The notes beneath the pieces are model-generated. The model was not told where the DNA came from. It did no database searches and worked only from the letters and a program-made list of their open reading frames with translations. DNA of 64,000 bases. Origin: Histoplasma ohiense (taxonomy: Eukaryota; Ascomycota; Eurotiomycetes; Onygenales; Ajellomycetaceae). Shown here in pieces: positions 1-11,483 of the stretch (positions are counted from its first letter, which is position 1; every line of letters starts with the position of its first letter). A program made the translations under genes and the position numbers. The DNA lies in contig JAEVHH010000004.1 in the NCBI GenBank assembly GCA_017607445.1, positions 5,704,001-5,768,000 of the forward strand, read 5' to 3'.

Positions 1-291
1 CAAGCTTCTTTGTGAACACTATTCACAGTGTTACAGTTTGTAGACACTCAGACCTCATAGAACACAGTTGATTGTGTTTCAGATGCTTAGACACAACAGT
101 CTATATAACTAATGATAGAGGCACTCAGACTCATGAGAGATCTCTTGTAACAACTAGGCACTCAGATCTGTAAACAACACACTCAGATGTAAGAACTGGT
201 AATGAGACACTTGAGCCTTAAACAACACACTCAGATGTAAGAACTAATAATGAGACACTCAGATCTAAAATGCAGAAGAATCAATTCATAA
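1..291 (-). repeat. 5' leader of an A-family Gypsy element (copy D1), cut by the window edge
   Basis: This is the reverse complement of the leader that follows the 5' LTR of Gypsy-A (7090-7420), carrying the same 'cactcagac' and 'gtctatataacta' blocks. It directly abuts the LTR at 292-825, so D1 reads leftward and its coding part lies outside the window. It is noncoding and almost free of CpG. Confidence 0.8.
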
Positions 292-825
292 TGTAATGAA
301 TGTATTTTGATTAACAATTTGATACTATTCTAATTACAGATTATGAATTGATTAAGAAAGGAAAGAGAAAAGAAATCAGAAGAAAAGATTGTACAAAGAG
401 AATTCTTATAGAGAAAAGTTTGAAGTGAAAGAATATCAGAAGCTGCTCCACAGTGGAGTGTGGAGCAGAAGAACATTAAGAGATACATATAAGAATTGTT
501 AGAAACTATACAAGTGTGGAGTGTGGAGTGGGAGAATCATTGAGAGCTATATGAAAGAATCATTAGAGACTACATAAGTGCGGAACACAGAGTGGGAGAA
601 CATTAGAAGCTATGCAGAAGAATTGTTAGAGACTACACAAGTACAGAGCACAGAGCAGAAGAATGTTAAGAGCTACACAAAAGAATCATTAGAAACTACA
701 CAAGCATGAAGCACAGAGTGAAAGAACATCAAAGGTTACATGAGGTCACAACAGCCAGAAACAAGCGGGTGCAGAAGAGGAGTTGATTGCATAAAATAAT
801 TACTAACAGATGCTAACCCATCACA
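292..825 (-). repeat. LTR of copy D1 (534 bp)
   Basis: It begins TGTAATGAA and ends ACCCATCACA, the reverse complement of the A-family LTR form TGTGATGGG...TTACA. Its 534 bp equal both LTRs of Gypsy-A. The five bases after it (CACAG, 826-830) are the likely target duplication, with the partner copy outside the window. Its insertion site is the leader of copy D2. Confidence 0.85.
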
Positions 826-1107
826 CACAGGCACTATTCACAGTGTTGCAATGCTAAACTTGATCAAGCTTCTTCATGAACACTATTCACAGTGTTACAG
901 TTTGTAGACACTCAGGCCTCATAGAACACAGTTGATTGTGTTTCAAATACTTAGACACAACAGTCTATATAACTAACAATAAAAGCACTCAGACTCACAA
1001 GAAATCTCTTGTAATAACTAGACACTTGAGTCTGTAAATGACATACTCAGATGTAAGAACTAATAACAAGACACTCGGGTCTTAAACACAGAAGAATCAA
1101 TTTGTAA
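826..1107 (-). repeat. Leader of an A-family element (copy D2), split by D1
   Basis: Reverse complement of the Gypsy-A leader, ending at CACAG where D1 has inserted. It includes the 'cttgatcaagcttc' palindromic block also seen at 7374-7387. Noncoding. Confidence 0.8.
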
Positions 1108-1641
1108 TGTAATAAGTGTACTTCAATTAACAATCTAGCACTATTCTAATACAGATTACAAATTGATTAAGAAAAGAAAGAGAAAAGAAATCAGAAGAAA
1201 AGATCATACAAAGAGGGTTTTTATAGAGAGAATTTCAGAGCAGAAGAATATCAGAAGCTGCTTCACAGTGAAGCACAGAGTGAAAGAACATTAAGAGCTA
1301 CACAGAAAAATCATTAGAAACTACACAAGTGCAGAGTATGAGACAGAAGAATCATTGAGAGCTACACAGAAGAATTGTTAGAAACTACATAAGCACAGAG
1401 TATGAAATGAGAGAATCATTGAAAACTATGCAGAAGAATTGTTAGAGACTACACAAGCACAGAATACAGAATGAAAGAATATTAGAAGCTACACAGAAGA
1501 ATTGTTAGAGACTATACAAGTATAGAGCACAGAGCAGAAGAACATTGAGAGTTATACAAAATCACAACAGTCAGAAACAAGCAGATGCAGAAAAGGAGTT
1601 GATTGTGTAAGTTAATTACTAATGAATGCTAACTCATCACA
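1108..1641 (-). repeat. LTR of copy D2 (534 bp)
   Basis: Starts TGTAATAAG and ends CTCATCACA, again exactly 534 bp. It is followed by TCACT (1642-1646) and then immediately by the reverse-transcriptase region of Gypsy-C. D2 therefore inserted at the start of Gypsy-C RT, and the 5' half of C is displaced beyond the left edge of the window or lost. Confidence 0.85.
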
Positions 1642-2158
1642 TCACTGTCTTATTTTCTCAGAAGACAACTGTGTTTATGAGAAGGATGTTGATAGAACCA
1701 CTGATCTCACTCAGATATCAGCAGAAGTATACAAACTACTAACTCATCAAACATATGAGAAGAAGAATGTTCAAGTGTTTGCTGCTAGTATGACAGATAT
1801 CAAAAAAGTGCTAGAGAAGCTAGAACTCAGAGATCTCAAGAAACTGTGTAAGAAATTACTCAAATTATATGAAGACTTCACAGATGTGTTCAATGAGAAA
1901 GAAGCTGAAAAGCTTCCCTCTCATCAAAAACTCAGTATAGATTATACAATCAAATTTATCAAGAAAGATAGTAAGAATCTGCAACTGCTCTGAGATTCTC
2001 TCTACAGCATATCATACAATGAATTTCTCATTCTATAAAAAACACTCAATGAATTATTGAATAAAAACTTTATTTGTGTTAGCAACTCATCCACTACAGC
2101 ATCTGTACTGTTTATGAAGAAATCAGAAGAAGGCTTATGATTCTGTGTTGACTACTGA
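1642..2158 (+). pseudogene. Gypsy-C pol, left fragment (protease/RT junction to RT)
   Basis: The frame 1622-1993 encodes the segment between protease and RT and matches the copy at 8874-9176 almost residue for residue (CLIFSEDNCVYEKDV against CLIFSEDDCVYKKDV). The first bases of that open frame belong to LTR D2 and are not part of the gene. The RT continues as SVLF.KKSEEG and then DY, where Gypsy-B interrupts it; it resumes at 18945. Frames are broken by TGA stops. It has no function now. Confidence 0.8.
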
Positions 2159-2431
2159 TGTGAGATGTAGTGACAGTGTGAAGAGTAACAGTAGAAGATA
2201 GTTTATAGCGTAGCAGAGATAATAGTAATATATTGTAGAGTAATATAGTATAGTAGTGTAACATAGTGTAGTGTAGCTAATCACTAAGGAAGAAAAGAAA
2301 GAGAAAGAAGATGTGCGAAATACATACATCGATATATATATATACATATAGAAATAGTGGTAGCAAGAGTATAATGGAAAGAGGTAAGAATAAGTGAAGA
2401 TAATAAGGAAATAATAAATGAGTGCATTACA
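2159..2431 (-). repeat. Gypsy-B 3' LTR (273 bp)
   Basis: It pairs with 18672-18944 at nearly full identity. The differences are C/T and G/A transitions. The inner end of this copy has lost CpG positions that the outer end of its partner keeps (TAAATGAGTG here, TAAACGAGTG there). Confidence 0.9.
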
Positions 2432-4310
2432 ATTGCCCTTCTTTTTTATAAGAGCTGCTCTCAGTGATTATATAGATTGCTTGCTAGTAGATAATTGCAT
2501 TTCTGTATTGTAAGTTCCGCTTGTTGATAGCAGTGTATCAATCATGTCCTCTAGATAGCTTGTATTCACGTCCTCTAGATAGCTTGTATACACATTGTTA
2601 TTGATTTCTTAATGAGATGGAATTGGTGGATTCTTTGATTGTCAGAGATTGCATGCAGAGAAGCAAAAAGAATTTCTTTTTTCTTGAAGATTTCTCTTTT
2701 CTTTTAACTTAATCATCATCAAAGCTTCTTGCTCTTCTGCTGTGATTTCTTGTTCTCAAAAATTTTTAAATTTTTTATATCATTGTTCTCTCTCCCCCTC
2801 TCTTTTTTATTGAAATGAGCTTTCTTGATTATTCTGATTTTAAGTAAGTTGTTTCTTGGGTGCTTATCACATATTATTGTTGGTGTTCCTTGCCAGTGGT
2901 GTTATTAGTGTGGTCATGTGTGCCACTAGCTTGTTTCTGTATAGCACCATTTGCTGTTCACTTGTTATATTGCCCTAGATTTAGCCCTAATCATGTGATG
3001 CACAACAGTCAGATTCCATGCAAACATTGTGTCTCTAGACTTGAGAATGTTGATTTTTGGTGTGTGCTGGAGTCAAATGCTCAGAAGTGTTGTGAGATTT
3101 GTGTCTCTGCAGAGAAATTCTGCAAATCTGTGAGTAATTCTCTTTAATTCTTGCTCTTAGCAATGTTGATATACTGATAATGATGCTAGATGTGTGATAC
3201 ACCTCTTCTGAGGTGCATCATATGTGGGTGAGTGTTTATCTTTGCAGAGATGGCAGCTGAGAAGAATATGACCAGTCACAAAAGTTGTCTTTGTTGTTTA
3301 GTTAAATGATTGAACACACCTCATCTGATGATGCTGTCTGCTTGAGGCAGGGCAGGGGTGAATGCTCTATGATTTCAGCATCAGACAGCAGCTGAGTCTG
3401 CAGAGGTGCAGATTTTGAAGACTGTGGTTGTATCTGATCCTTTCAGAGCAGAGATGTTAGAGGAAGAGAAGAGTGTGAAGAAGAATATAAGGATTTTGAA
3501 AGTGGTGAGCTCTGAAAGCTCTGTGGTGGAGGAGTTGGCTGGAGAGAAGTTGACTGAGAAGGGGTTAAAGAAGTTGATTAGAAAGGGGTCAGAGGAGTTG
3601 ATTGAAGAGGGGTTGAAGAAGTTGACTGAAGAGTCAACAGAGAAGATTGTGGAGACTCCAACAGTGGAGACAGTGAAATATGAGGGGTATGAGCCCCATG
3701 ATGTGGAGATGTGGAAGGAGATCATGGGGGGAGAGGCCTTTCTTTGATGAGTGTGTCAGTGGATGGGGGGGTTGATGAAGAAGAGTAGAGAGAAGGAAGC
3801 AAATGTTCTGTGGGAGAGGCATTTGCTGATGTCTTTGCATCTGAAATGAGATTCAGTGCTTCATGAGTACCAGAGGCAGCATAAGAAGAGAGTGGCAGAG
3901 AGAGAATGAGAAGAATGATGAAGAGAGAAATGAAAGTGAGAGATGAAGAGTGTTGAGATGAGAATGAATGAACTGAAGATCTTTAGACTTTTCTTAGAAT
4001 CTGTTTTCTTTGTCTTTTTCTTATCTGTATTTTTTATTTTTTGTATTTATTATACTCAAATTGAATTTTTTTTCTTTTTCTCTTTTCTCTGATAAAATCC
4101 TTCTAAAAAAATGCATTTGATTGAAGTTTGAGTGAGATTTGTGCTTCTAGTGTTTTTTGATTTAGAATTTGCACTTCTGACATCTTTCAACTTGGTGTTC
4201 ATGCTTTTGATGTTTGAGAGTATATTGATTTTGTATTTGTTGTTCATTTTCTTGTTTAAGAAAGATTTTGAATGTCTGAGTGTTCAATATGTTTTCTTCT
4301 GATTTCCATG
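2432..4310 (+). pseudogene. Antisense open frames in the 3' region of Gypsy-B (Cys-rich, acidic)
   Basis: Between the integrase/chromodomain and the 3' LTR, the strand opposite to Gypsy-B stays open over 2860-3147 and 3406-3747. The first frame ends in a cysteine cluster of the form CxxC...C...CC..C...C (from about 3019). The second is rich in Glu and Lys with repeated E-E-L and K-K-L units. Neither frame begins with ATG where it opens, and stops separate them, so they are remnants. The layout resembles antisense ORFs known from some Gypsy elements, and the Cys pattern recalls small fungal zinc-binding proteins. That role is an inference. The frame at 3381-3725 on the minus strand is a shadow. 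Confidence 0.45.
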
Positions 4311-4319
4311 TATCATCAC

Positions 4320-6550
4320 TAGAATCTCAATCTGTCCATCTCACAAGATATTCTGAAGGTTTGTTTTTTTGTTGTTGTTTTTCAAGAATTTCTTCAACTT
4401 GATATTCTTCTTCACTGTTGACAAGTTTCAGTTCTGATTCTGACAGAGCTTCATTTCTGTGGTTGTATGGCTTCAATAAAAATATGTGGAATACAGAATG
4501 GATGCTTCTATATGAAGATGGCAGTTCTAGTTTGTACACTTGTTTTTCAATGATATTCAGAATCTTAAAGAATTCAACATATTTATGATCAAGTTTGTGA
4601 ACTGGGTGCAGCAATTGGAGATTTTTTGCATTGAGTATGATATAGTCATCTATTTTAAATTGTTGAGGCTTATATTTTGTATCATAATAGATTTTCTGTG
4701 CTTGTCACATTTTTTGTAGATTCTCAATGAGCTTATGATGTGTTTTCTTGATATGTTTCATGTGGCTAGCAGCATGTATGGTGACCAGTTGTGGTGATTT
4801 GCTGACATTAATTTTCAAATCAGATTGATATCTCATTAAGGCTTCTGTGGATGCCATTCCAGTAGAGACATGTTGAGAGGTATTGTAAACAAACTGTGCT
4901 AGTGATAGCCAGCATGCCCAGTCATCTTGATGATAGTTGGTAAAGCATTGAAGATAATGTTTCAAGGTTTGATTTTGTCATTCCATTTGACCATCTGTTT
5001 GAGGGTGAAAGACTGTTGAAAGTTTTCAGTGTGCGCCTAGCATATAACAAAAGATGGATCAATAATGGCTTGTAAACAGTAAACTTTGATTGGATATATG
5101 GTTTTTGGATACTCTGTAAATTGTATAGAACTTGGTATAAATGATTTCCACTAGTTCATTGACAGTAATGTTTTTGATGCAAGGAATATAGATTGTAAAC
5201 TTGATATATATATCCACAATCACTAAAATTGCATTGTAGATTTGATGAAGAAATGTAGAGGCTGACAAGTCTGTAATAAAATCTATAATAATGAACTCAA
5301 AAGGATTTGATGATAAGAGAATTGTATTCAATTCTCCATATTGTCTGTGCTGTTTTGACTTTACTCTTTGACAAGTATCACAAGTGGATATATAATCTTT
5401 GACATCTCTGACTAGTTCATGTCAATAGTATTTGTTCTGAATGCTGTCTATAAACTTTTTTATATCAAAGTGACCCCCCTGTGGATCATCATGGTTTGCA
5501 CTGATAATTTCATCAATGAGTGCCTTTTGTTGAGGGACATATGTGCAATCATCAGTATGCAATATATCATCCTCAGAAATTGTCTATAGTATATTTTCAG
5601 TGACAGTCATATTCTTCTCTTTTATCTTCTTTCTTTACTCAGCAGCAAAAGAATCAATCTTCTGTGCTTTACTCAGAAATGAGATGAAGGATTCAGACAT
5701 TTCTGTGTATGCTGAGTCCTCAAGAATAGTCTTATTGACTGCAATCCAAGACATATATTGCTCAACACACAACAGAGGGGAAGAGTTTACATGAGAGGTA
5801 GAAGACATCAATGTATGAAGTACTTTTTGCTCATTAAAAGAAGCATTTTGCTCATTAGAGATTCATGTACAGACTACATCAGAAGAAATATCATTTTGAA
5901 AAGAAGTATCAGCTTCTCAGTCTAGTCTAACTCCATGTTTCAGCTTCTGTTGCAGGGTAGATAATATAGTTTGATCATTATAGACCTCACTGTAGTCTGT
6001 GTGATAACTGAGCCCATCAGCTGAATTCTTTGATTCAGAGCAGTGCAGTAATACAAAATCATAAGCAGATAAAGCTTTCACTCATCTGATCTGATGTCTG
6101 TTCAGTTTCTTAGTCATCATAAAGTACTGCAGATTGACATGATCAGATCAGACTTGAATTGAATACTGACTTCTCTTCAGATAGTGTCTTCAATTCTTAA
6201 ATACTGCTACAATAGTCAAGAGTTCTTTATCATGAGTATCATAACACATTTCCACATCAATCAACTTTCTTGATCAGAAGACAACTGAATGTCAGTGCTC
6301 ATCATTCTGCAACTGTGACAGAATAGCAGTGACTGCAAAAGTGAATGCATCAGATTCAATCTGAATACATCAAGCTGAGTCAAAATGAGCTAATAGAGGA
6401 GCACATATAAAGTGTAATTTGAGCTCATTGAAAGCACTTTGAGCATCTTCTATTCATATAAAAGTGACTTTTCTTTCCCTCTTCTTGCTTTCTTTTGTAA
6501 GTTCAAATAATGGGGCTGCAATAGAGGAGAAAGACTTAATAAATCACTGA
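4320..6550 (-). pseudogene. Gypsy-B pol, C-terminal half: RNase H, integrase, chromodomain
   Basis: Read on the minus strand, 6550-5550 holds the RNase H region. 5340-4700 holds integrase: FEFIIIDFITDLSAS with its first Asp, then DDWACWLSLAQFVYNTS. 4614-4327 holds the integrase tail SVFHIFLLKPY and a chromodomain-like end (YQVEEILEKQ...EYLVRWTD). Chromodomains of this position are known to guide chromoviruses to heterochromatin. Many in-frame TGA codons make it non-functional. It joins the RT half at 15873 across Gypsy-A. Confidence 0.8.
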
Positions 6551-6555
6551 TAGAA

Positions 6556-7089
6556 TGTGACGGGTTAGCACCCGTTAGTAATTAACTTACGCAACCAACT
6601 CCCCTCCTGCACCCGCTCGTTCCTGGTCGCTGTGACCTCGTGTAACCCTTGATGTTCTTCCACTCCATGCTCCATGCTTGTGTAGTTTCTAATGATTCTT
6701 TCATGTAGCTCTTAACATTCTTCTGCTCTGTGCTCTGTGCTCATATAGTTTCTAATGATTCTTCTGTGTAGCTTCTTACATTCTTCTGCTCTGTGTTTCA
6801 CACTCATATAGTCTCTAATGATTCTTCTGTGTAGCTCTCAATGATTCCTCCATCCCACATTCCACACTTGTGTAGCTTCTAACAATTCTTATGTGTACCT
6901 CTTAATGTTCTTCCACTCCACACTTCACTGTGGAGTGGCTTCTGATATTCTTTCATCTCAAACTTTCCTCTATAAGAACTCTCTTCATACAACCTTTTCT
7001 TCTGATTTCTTTTCTCTTTCTTTCCTTAATCAATTTGTAATCTGTAATTAGAATAGTACCAAATCATTAATCAAAGTACACCCATTACA
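6556..7089 (+). repeat. Gypsy-A 5' LTR
   Basis: TGTGACGGG...CATTACA, 534 bp. The first 105 bases keep many CpG and CpC sites that are T or A in the 3' LTR, for example CACCCG here and CATCTG there. The rest is as mutated as its partner. Confidence 0.92.
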
Positions 7090-7488
7090 TTACAAATTGA
7101 TTCTTCTGTGTTTAAGGCTTGAGTGCCTTGTTATTAATTCTTACACTCAAGTGCATTGTTTAAGGTCTGAGTGTCTTGTTACCAGTTCTTACACCTGAGT
7201 GCATTGTTTACAGATCTGAGTGTCTAGTCATTACAAGAGATCTCTTGTGAGTCTGAGTGTCTCTATTGTTAGTTATATAGGCTGTTGTGTCTAAGCATCT
7301 GAAACACAATCAACCATGTTCTATGAGACCTGAGTGTCTACAAACTGTAACACTGTGAATAGTGTTCACAAAGAAGCTTGATCAAGCTTAGCACTGCAAC
7401 ACTGCAAATAGTGTCTGTGAGAGGATTGAGTGTCTACAAGTATTCCTTTTTCTTTTTTTTTTATTATTATATGTTCTTAGATATTGAA
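7090..7488 (+). repeat. Gypsy-A leader
   Basis: Noncoding leader between the 5' LTR and gag. It starts TTACAAATTGATTC. No classic tRNA 3'-end complement beginning TGG is visible at the LTR junction, so the primer is unknown. It contains the palindromic 'aagcttgatcaagctt' (7372-7387). Confidence 0.7.
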
Positions 7489-8440
7489 ATGAACTACAAA
7501 CAATTCTATGAACATCTGCTGCATCCAAATATGATGGATGATAACTTAGATCTATGAAGTATCCTTCAGCAGCAGGTGCTACAGATGACTGAATTGCAAT
7601 GATGACTTGCTGAGATGAGCACTTCCATGTTCACCATTCCTTCTACACCCACATCTCATGAAAAGCCTCCAAGAGAGAAGCTCTCAATCCTTGACAAATA
7701 TGAGAAAGATCTAGCACTCTACCTTGCATGGAAGTCAAAAGTGAACACCAAATTGAACATCAATGAACAAGCAATAGGCTTGCTATCCAACCAAGTGTGG
7801 TATATCCATAGCAGATTGAATGGTGATGTGTTAGCAAAATTCCAACTCTGAATGAGTCATTGCCAGAATCATCAGTGTATATCAGAGCTAGTCTTTCAAC
7901 AACTCAACTTCCTCTTCCTCAATTCTACACTTCAAGCCAAGATGTTAGACTGACTTAATCAGACTCATTAGATGAATGTTGCATTGATAACTTATCTTTC
8001 TGAATTCAATCACAAGCTCCTAGAAGCAGGTGGGCAAGACTGAAATGATACTGTCAAGATCAATATATTGTTCAAGAACTTGAACTTTCAGTTGCATAAT
8101 TGAAATGTAGAGTGTTTGAAGTTCTCAATATACAGTGAATTCTGTACTGATCTTTGTCTGTTGAACAACAATCTGTCTCAGTTCTGTGCACTTCAAAATC
8201 ACAGAGGATTCTGCTGAACAAATGCATACACTTCAAACCACTCTGCAGCACTCCTCACCTTCAAACCAGAATCAATGAACTGAATTCCACACATGAATGC
8301 AAGCTGTCTGAGGGTCTCCAATGTCTCAGAGAAGAACATCACTGACTGAATCATCAGAGAAGTCTGCATACACTGTGACAAGTCAGAACACTTCACAAAT
8401 CAATGTCTGAATGCAATCACTCTGAGTAAACCCCCCACAT
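7489..8440 (+). pseudogene. Gypsy-A gag
   Basis: The frame opens at ATG 7489 and is soon cut by TGA. The clearest segment is 7615-7851 (LDKYEKDLALYLAWKSKV...VWYIHSRL), a typical fungal Gypsy capsid start. A retroviral-type zinc knuckle CX2CX4HX4C lies at 8365-8406 (CIHCDKSEHFTNQC). Several stops and frame changes separate the pieces. In the intact family, Gag packages the RNA in virus-like particles. This copy is dead. Confidence 0.75.
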
Positions 8441-8555
8441 GTGTGAACACTGCATCATCTGTGGATAGGCAAGAACAGAGAAAAGATGAGCTCTCACTCT
8501 AAAATACAGACAAGAGCTCAAGAAGCAAAAAGCTAGCTGAAGATTCAAGCAGAAG

Positions 8556-10250
8556 ATGCAAACAGATGCAATCATGATCTCTGTCATTGTAAATAGTCTA
8601 GTCAATGTACAAGCAATGATAGACAGTGATTTCCTTCATTACACTCTTATAGACACTCAGCTGATTGAGAAGTATAAACTTCAGTGTATTCTCTTTTTCA
8701 AGCTGTATAAACTCAGTGGATTTGATGACCCCAGAGGATCCACCTCCTACAACATGGTAAGATTTAATGTCAATGTAGAAGGACACAAGAAAAAGAATAT
8801 ATACACATACAAAATACAAGATCTTGAGTACAATCTAATACTCAGTCTATCATGACTCACAGAATTTGGAACCTTGTTGAACACATGCAACCACTGTCTT
8901 ATTTTCTCAGAAGATGACTGTGTTTATAAGAAAGATGTTGATAGAACTGCTGATCTCACCCAGATATCAGCAGAAGCATACAAACTACTAACTCATCAAG
9001 CACATGAGAAGAAGAACATCCAAGTGTTCACTGCTAGCATAGCAGATATCAAGAAAGCATTAGAAAAGTTAGAATCTAAAGATCTCAAGAAATCATGCAA
9101 GAAACTATTCAAATCATACAAAGACTTCACAGACATGTTCAATAAGAAAGAAGCTGAAAAGCTTCCCTCTCACTGAGAACCCAGTATAGATCATATGATT
9201 GAGCTCATCAAGAAAAATGATAAGAATCTGCAACTGTTCTGAGATTCTCTCTACAGCATGTCACACAACAAGCTTCTTGTTCTATGAAAAATACTCAATG
9301 AATTACTAGACAAAGATTTCATTTGTGTTAGCAACTCATCTGCTGCAGCATCTGTACTGTTTGTGAAGAAATCAGAAGATGACTTACAATTCTGCATTGA
9401 CTATTGAGAATTCAACAAGATTACACAGAAGGATCAATACTCTCTTCCACTTATCAATGAAATGCTCAAACAGATAGAAAAAGCAAAATGATTTACAAAA
9501 CTTGACATCTCTGCAGCCTTCTACAAGATAAGGATTAATGAAGATGATGAATGGCTAACTGCCTTTTGTACACATTATGAATTATATGAATGGACAGTGA
9601 CCCTCTTTGGATTGGCAAATGCTTCAAGTACATTTCAGAAATACATTAACTGAGCTCTATGAGATCTGCTCAATGAGATTGCTTCAGTGTACATGGACAA
9701 TATCTTGATCTTCACTGATGAATTGCTCACTGAGCACTGTAAGCACATACAACAAGTTCTTGACTGTCTATGAAAAGCTGGACTGCAAGTGGACATTGAC
9801 AAATGTGACTTCAAGATCAAGTCTACAACCTATCTAGAATTCATCATCAAAGCTGAAAAAGATGTACATATGAATCCTAAGAAGATGGAAGCAATCCTCA
9901 ACTGAGAGGCATCAGTCTTGATAAAAGAGACTAGAAGTTTTCTAGAGTTTGTCAACTTCTACTGAAGATTTATCAAGGACTTCTCCAATATCATATGACC
10001 ACTAACAGACCTGACCCGGAAAGACACTGTATTCCAATGAACTGACAAAGCAGACGCAGCATTCAAAAAGCTGAAGTGTATGTTCACAAGCACCCCAATG
10101 CTGCAATCATTCAATTCAGATAAGCATATGATTCTCGAAACAGATGCCTCAGGTTATGTAGTAGATGGGGCACTGATGCAATATGACAATGAAGGTGTTC
10201 TATGATCTTGTGCCTTCATCTTGAAAAAGATGTCACCCACTGAATGCAAC
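8556..10250 (+). pseudogene. Gypsy-A pol, protease and reverse transcriptase part
   Basis: 8556-8855 is retropepsin-like, with AMIDSDFLHYTLID in place of the usual DSG motif. RT follows from 8874: KSEDDLQFCIDY, FTKLDISAAFYKIRI, LFGLANASSTFQKYI, and the active site VYMDNILIF near 9690-9716, where the second catalytic Asp is Asn. Tryptophan codons are repeatedly TGA. RNase H begins with MILETDASGY (about 10129) and breaks off at the mariner insertion (10251). It resumes at 13468. Confidence 0.85.
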
Positions 10251-10252
10251 TA

Positions 10253-10413
10253 TTGTGGCGGACGTAAAGCTTGCGAAAACAGAATTTTCTGCCACCCCCT
10301 GAAAAATAATAGCAAAACACCGCAAAAATAACCAAAATATCCATGTATCTCTAGAATCATTCAAATATCATCCAATTCATCCAAATACGCACCTTTATCA
10401 TCAAATACGCCAA
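10253..10413 (+). repeat. Left terminal inverted repeat of the mariner element
   Basis: It matches the reverse complement of the right end with a few transitions. It ends at the transposase start codon and so must contain that gene's promoter. Confidence 0.85.
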
Positions 10414-10414
10414 T

Positions 10415-11425
10415 ATGCCCCCCCAGCTCAGTGAATTTACCACCAATGAGATCGTACGCCTTCTAAACGATGGTTATATGCCTGCTCAGATTGCGCGGAC
10501 CATTGAGTGCTATCTGGCCACTGTATATCAAATCCAACAAAATATTCACTGCTTTGGAACTGCTAGAAGTCCTCATTCAACATGGAGTGTAAAGCCAAAG
10601 ATCACACCAGATATCTTGTCAGGTTTGGAGGACTTTTTTGAGACATATCCAACTGCATATCGCGATGAGGCTGTCTGCTTTGTGAAGGATGAATTTGATG
10701 TTGATATCCACTCTTGATTGATATCTAGATTGTTGAAGAAACTGAATTTGACATGGAAGAAGATGATTAATTATTGCAATTGTCACTTATAGAACCTGCT
10801 AATCTGTTCTATTTGATATAGATTGAACCTGTGGCCAGTCAATGCAATGAAGAACTTTGAGCTGAATGATGTATTCAAGTTACTCAGTATCAATCTGATC
10901 AACTTATCTTTTTAGATGAGAGTGCTGTGAATGAATGTACTGCAGATTGATGATATGGATGGTCAAGCAGAGGATTCCCTTGTTGCATTAGAAGACTCTG
11001 TAAACAATCTCACAGATGATCAATCTTACCTGCAATAAGTGTTGATGAATATCTTGATTATGATATATATCAGAGGTCCTATAATACAGAGAGGTTCAAT
11101 GAGTTTGTATGTGTTCAGATACTGCTCAAATGTCAACAAGGTTATCACTACTTAGTGATGGATAATTGCTCTTCTCATCATTCACAAGCACTGTGAGATC
11201 TCTGCAGAGAAGCTGGCATTGAACTTTTATTCTTACCTTCATATTCTCCTGATTATAATCCTATAGAGGAGTCATTTCACATGTTGAAAGAATGGATTAG
11301 AAGATACAGATGTCAGTTAGAGAATCAGTTTGATGAAGATTTTGAAGCCTTCTTGCATCATACAGTTGAGAACTTCATGGGAGAAGAAGATGCAAGAGGA
11401 TATTTCAGATCTGCTCATATAGAAT
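10415..11425 (+). pseudogene. Tc1/mariner transposase, DD34E, broken
   Basis: The N-terminal part (10415-10714) has helix-turn-helix features (LLNDGYMPAQIARTI...YLATVYQIQQNI), as in DNA-binding domains of this superfamily. A TGA follows at codon 101. The DDE catalytic fold continues in degraded frames: first Asp in FLDESAVNE (GAT at 10915), second in VMDNCSSH (GAT at 11161), and Glu in SPDYNPIEESF (GAG at 11266). The spacing is exactly 34 residues. It ends near 11425. Intact relatives cut and paste the element at TA sites. Stops and shifts in the middle (10716-10900, 10950) make this copy inactive, though its ends could still be mobilised in trans. Confidence 0.88.
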
Positions 11426-11483
11426 AGTATTGTAAAATCTAGAAAGATTCAGATTGCAATTCAATTATGATGATATATAATAT

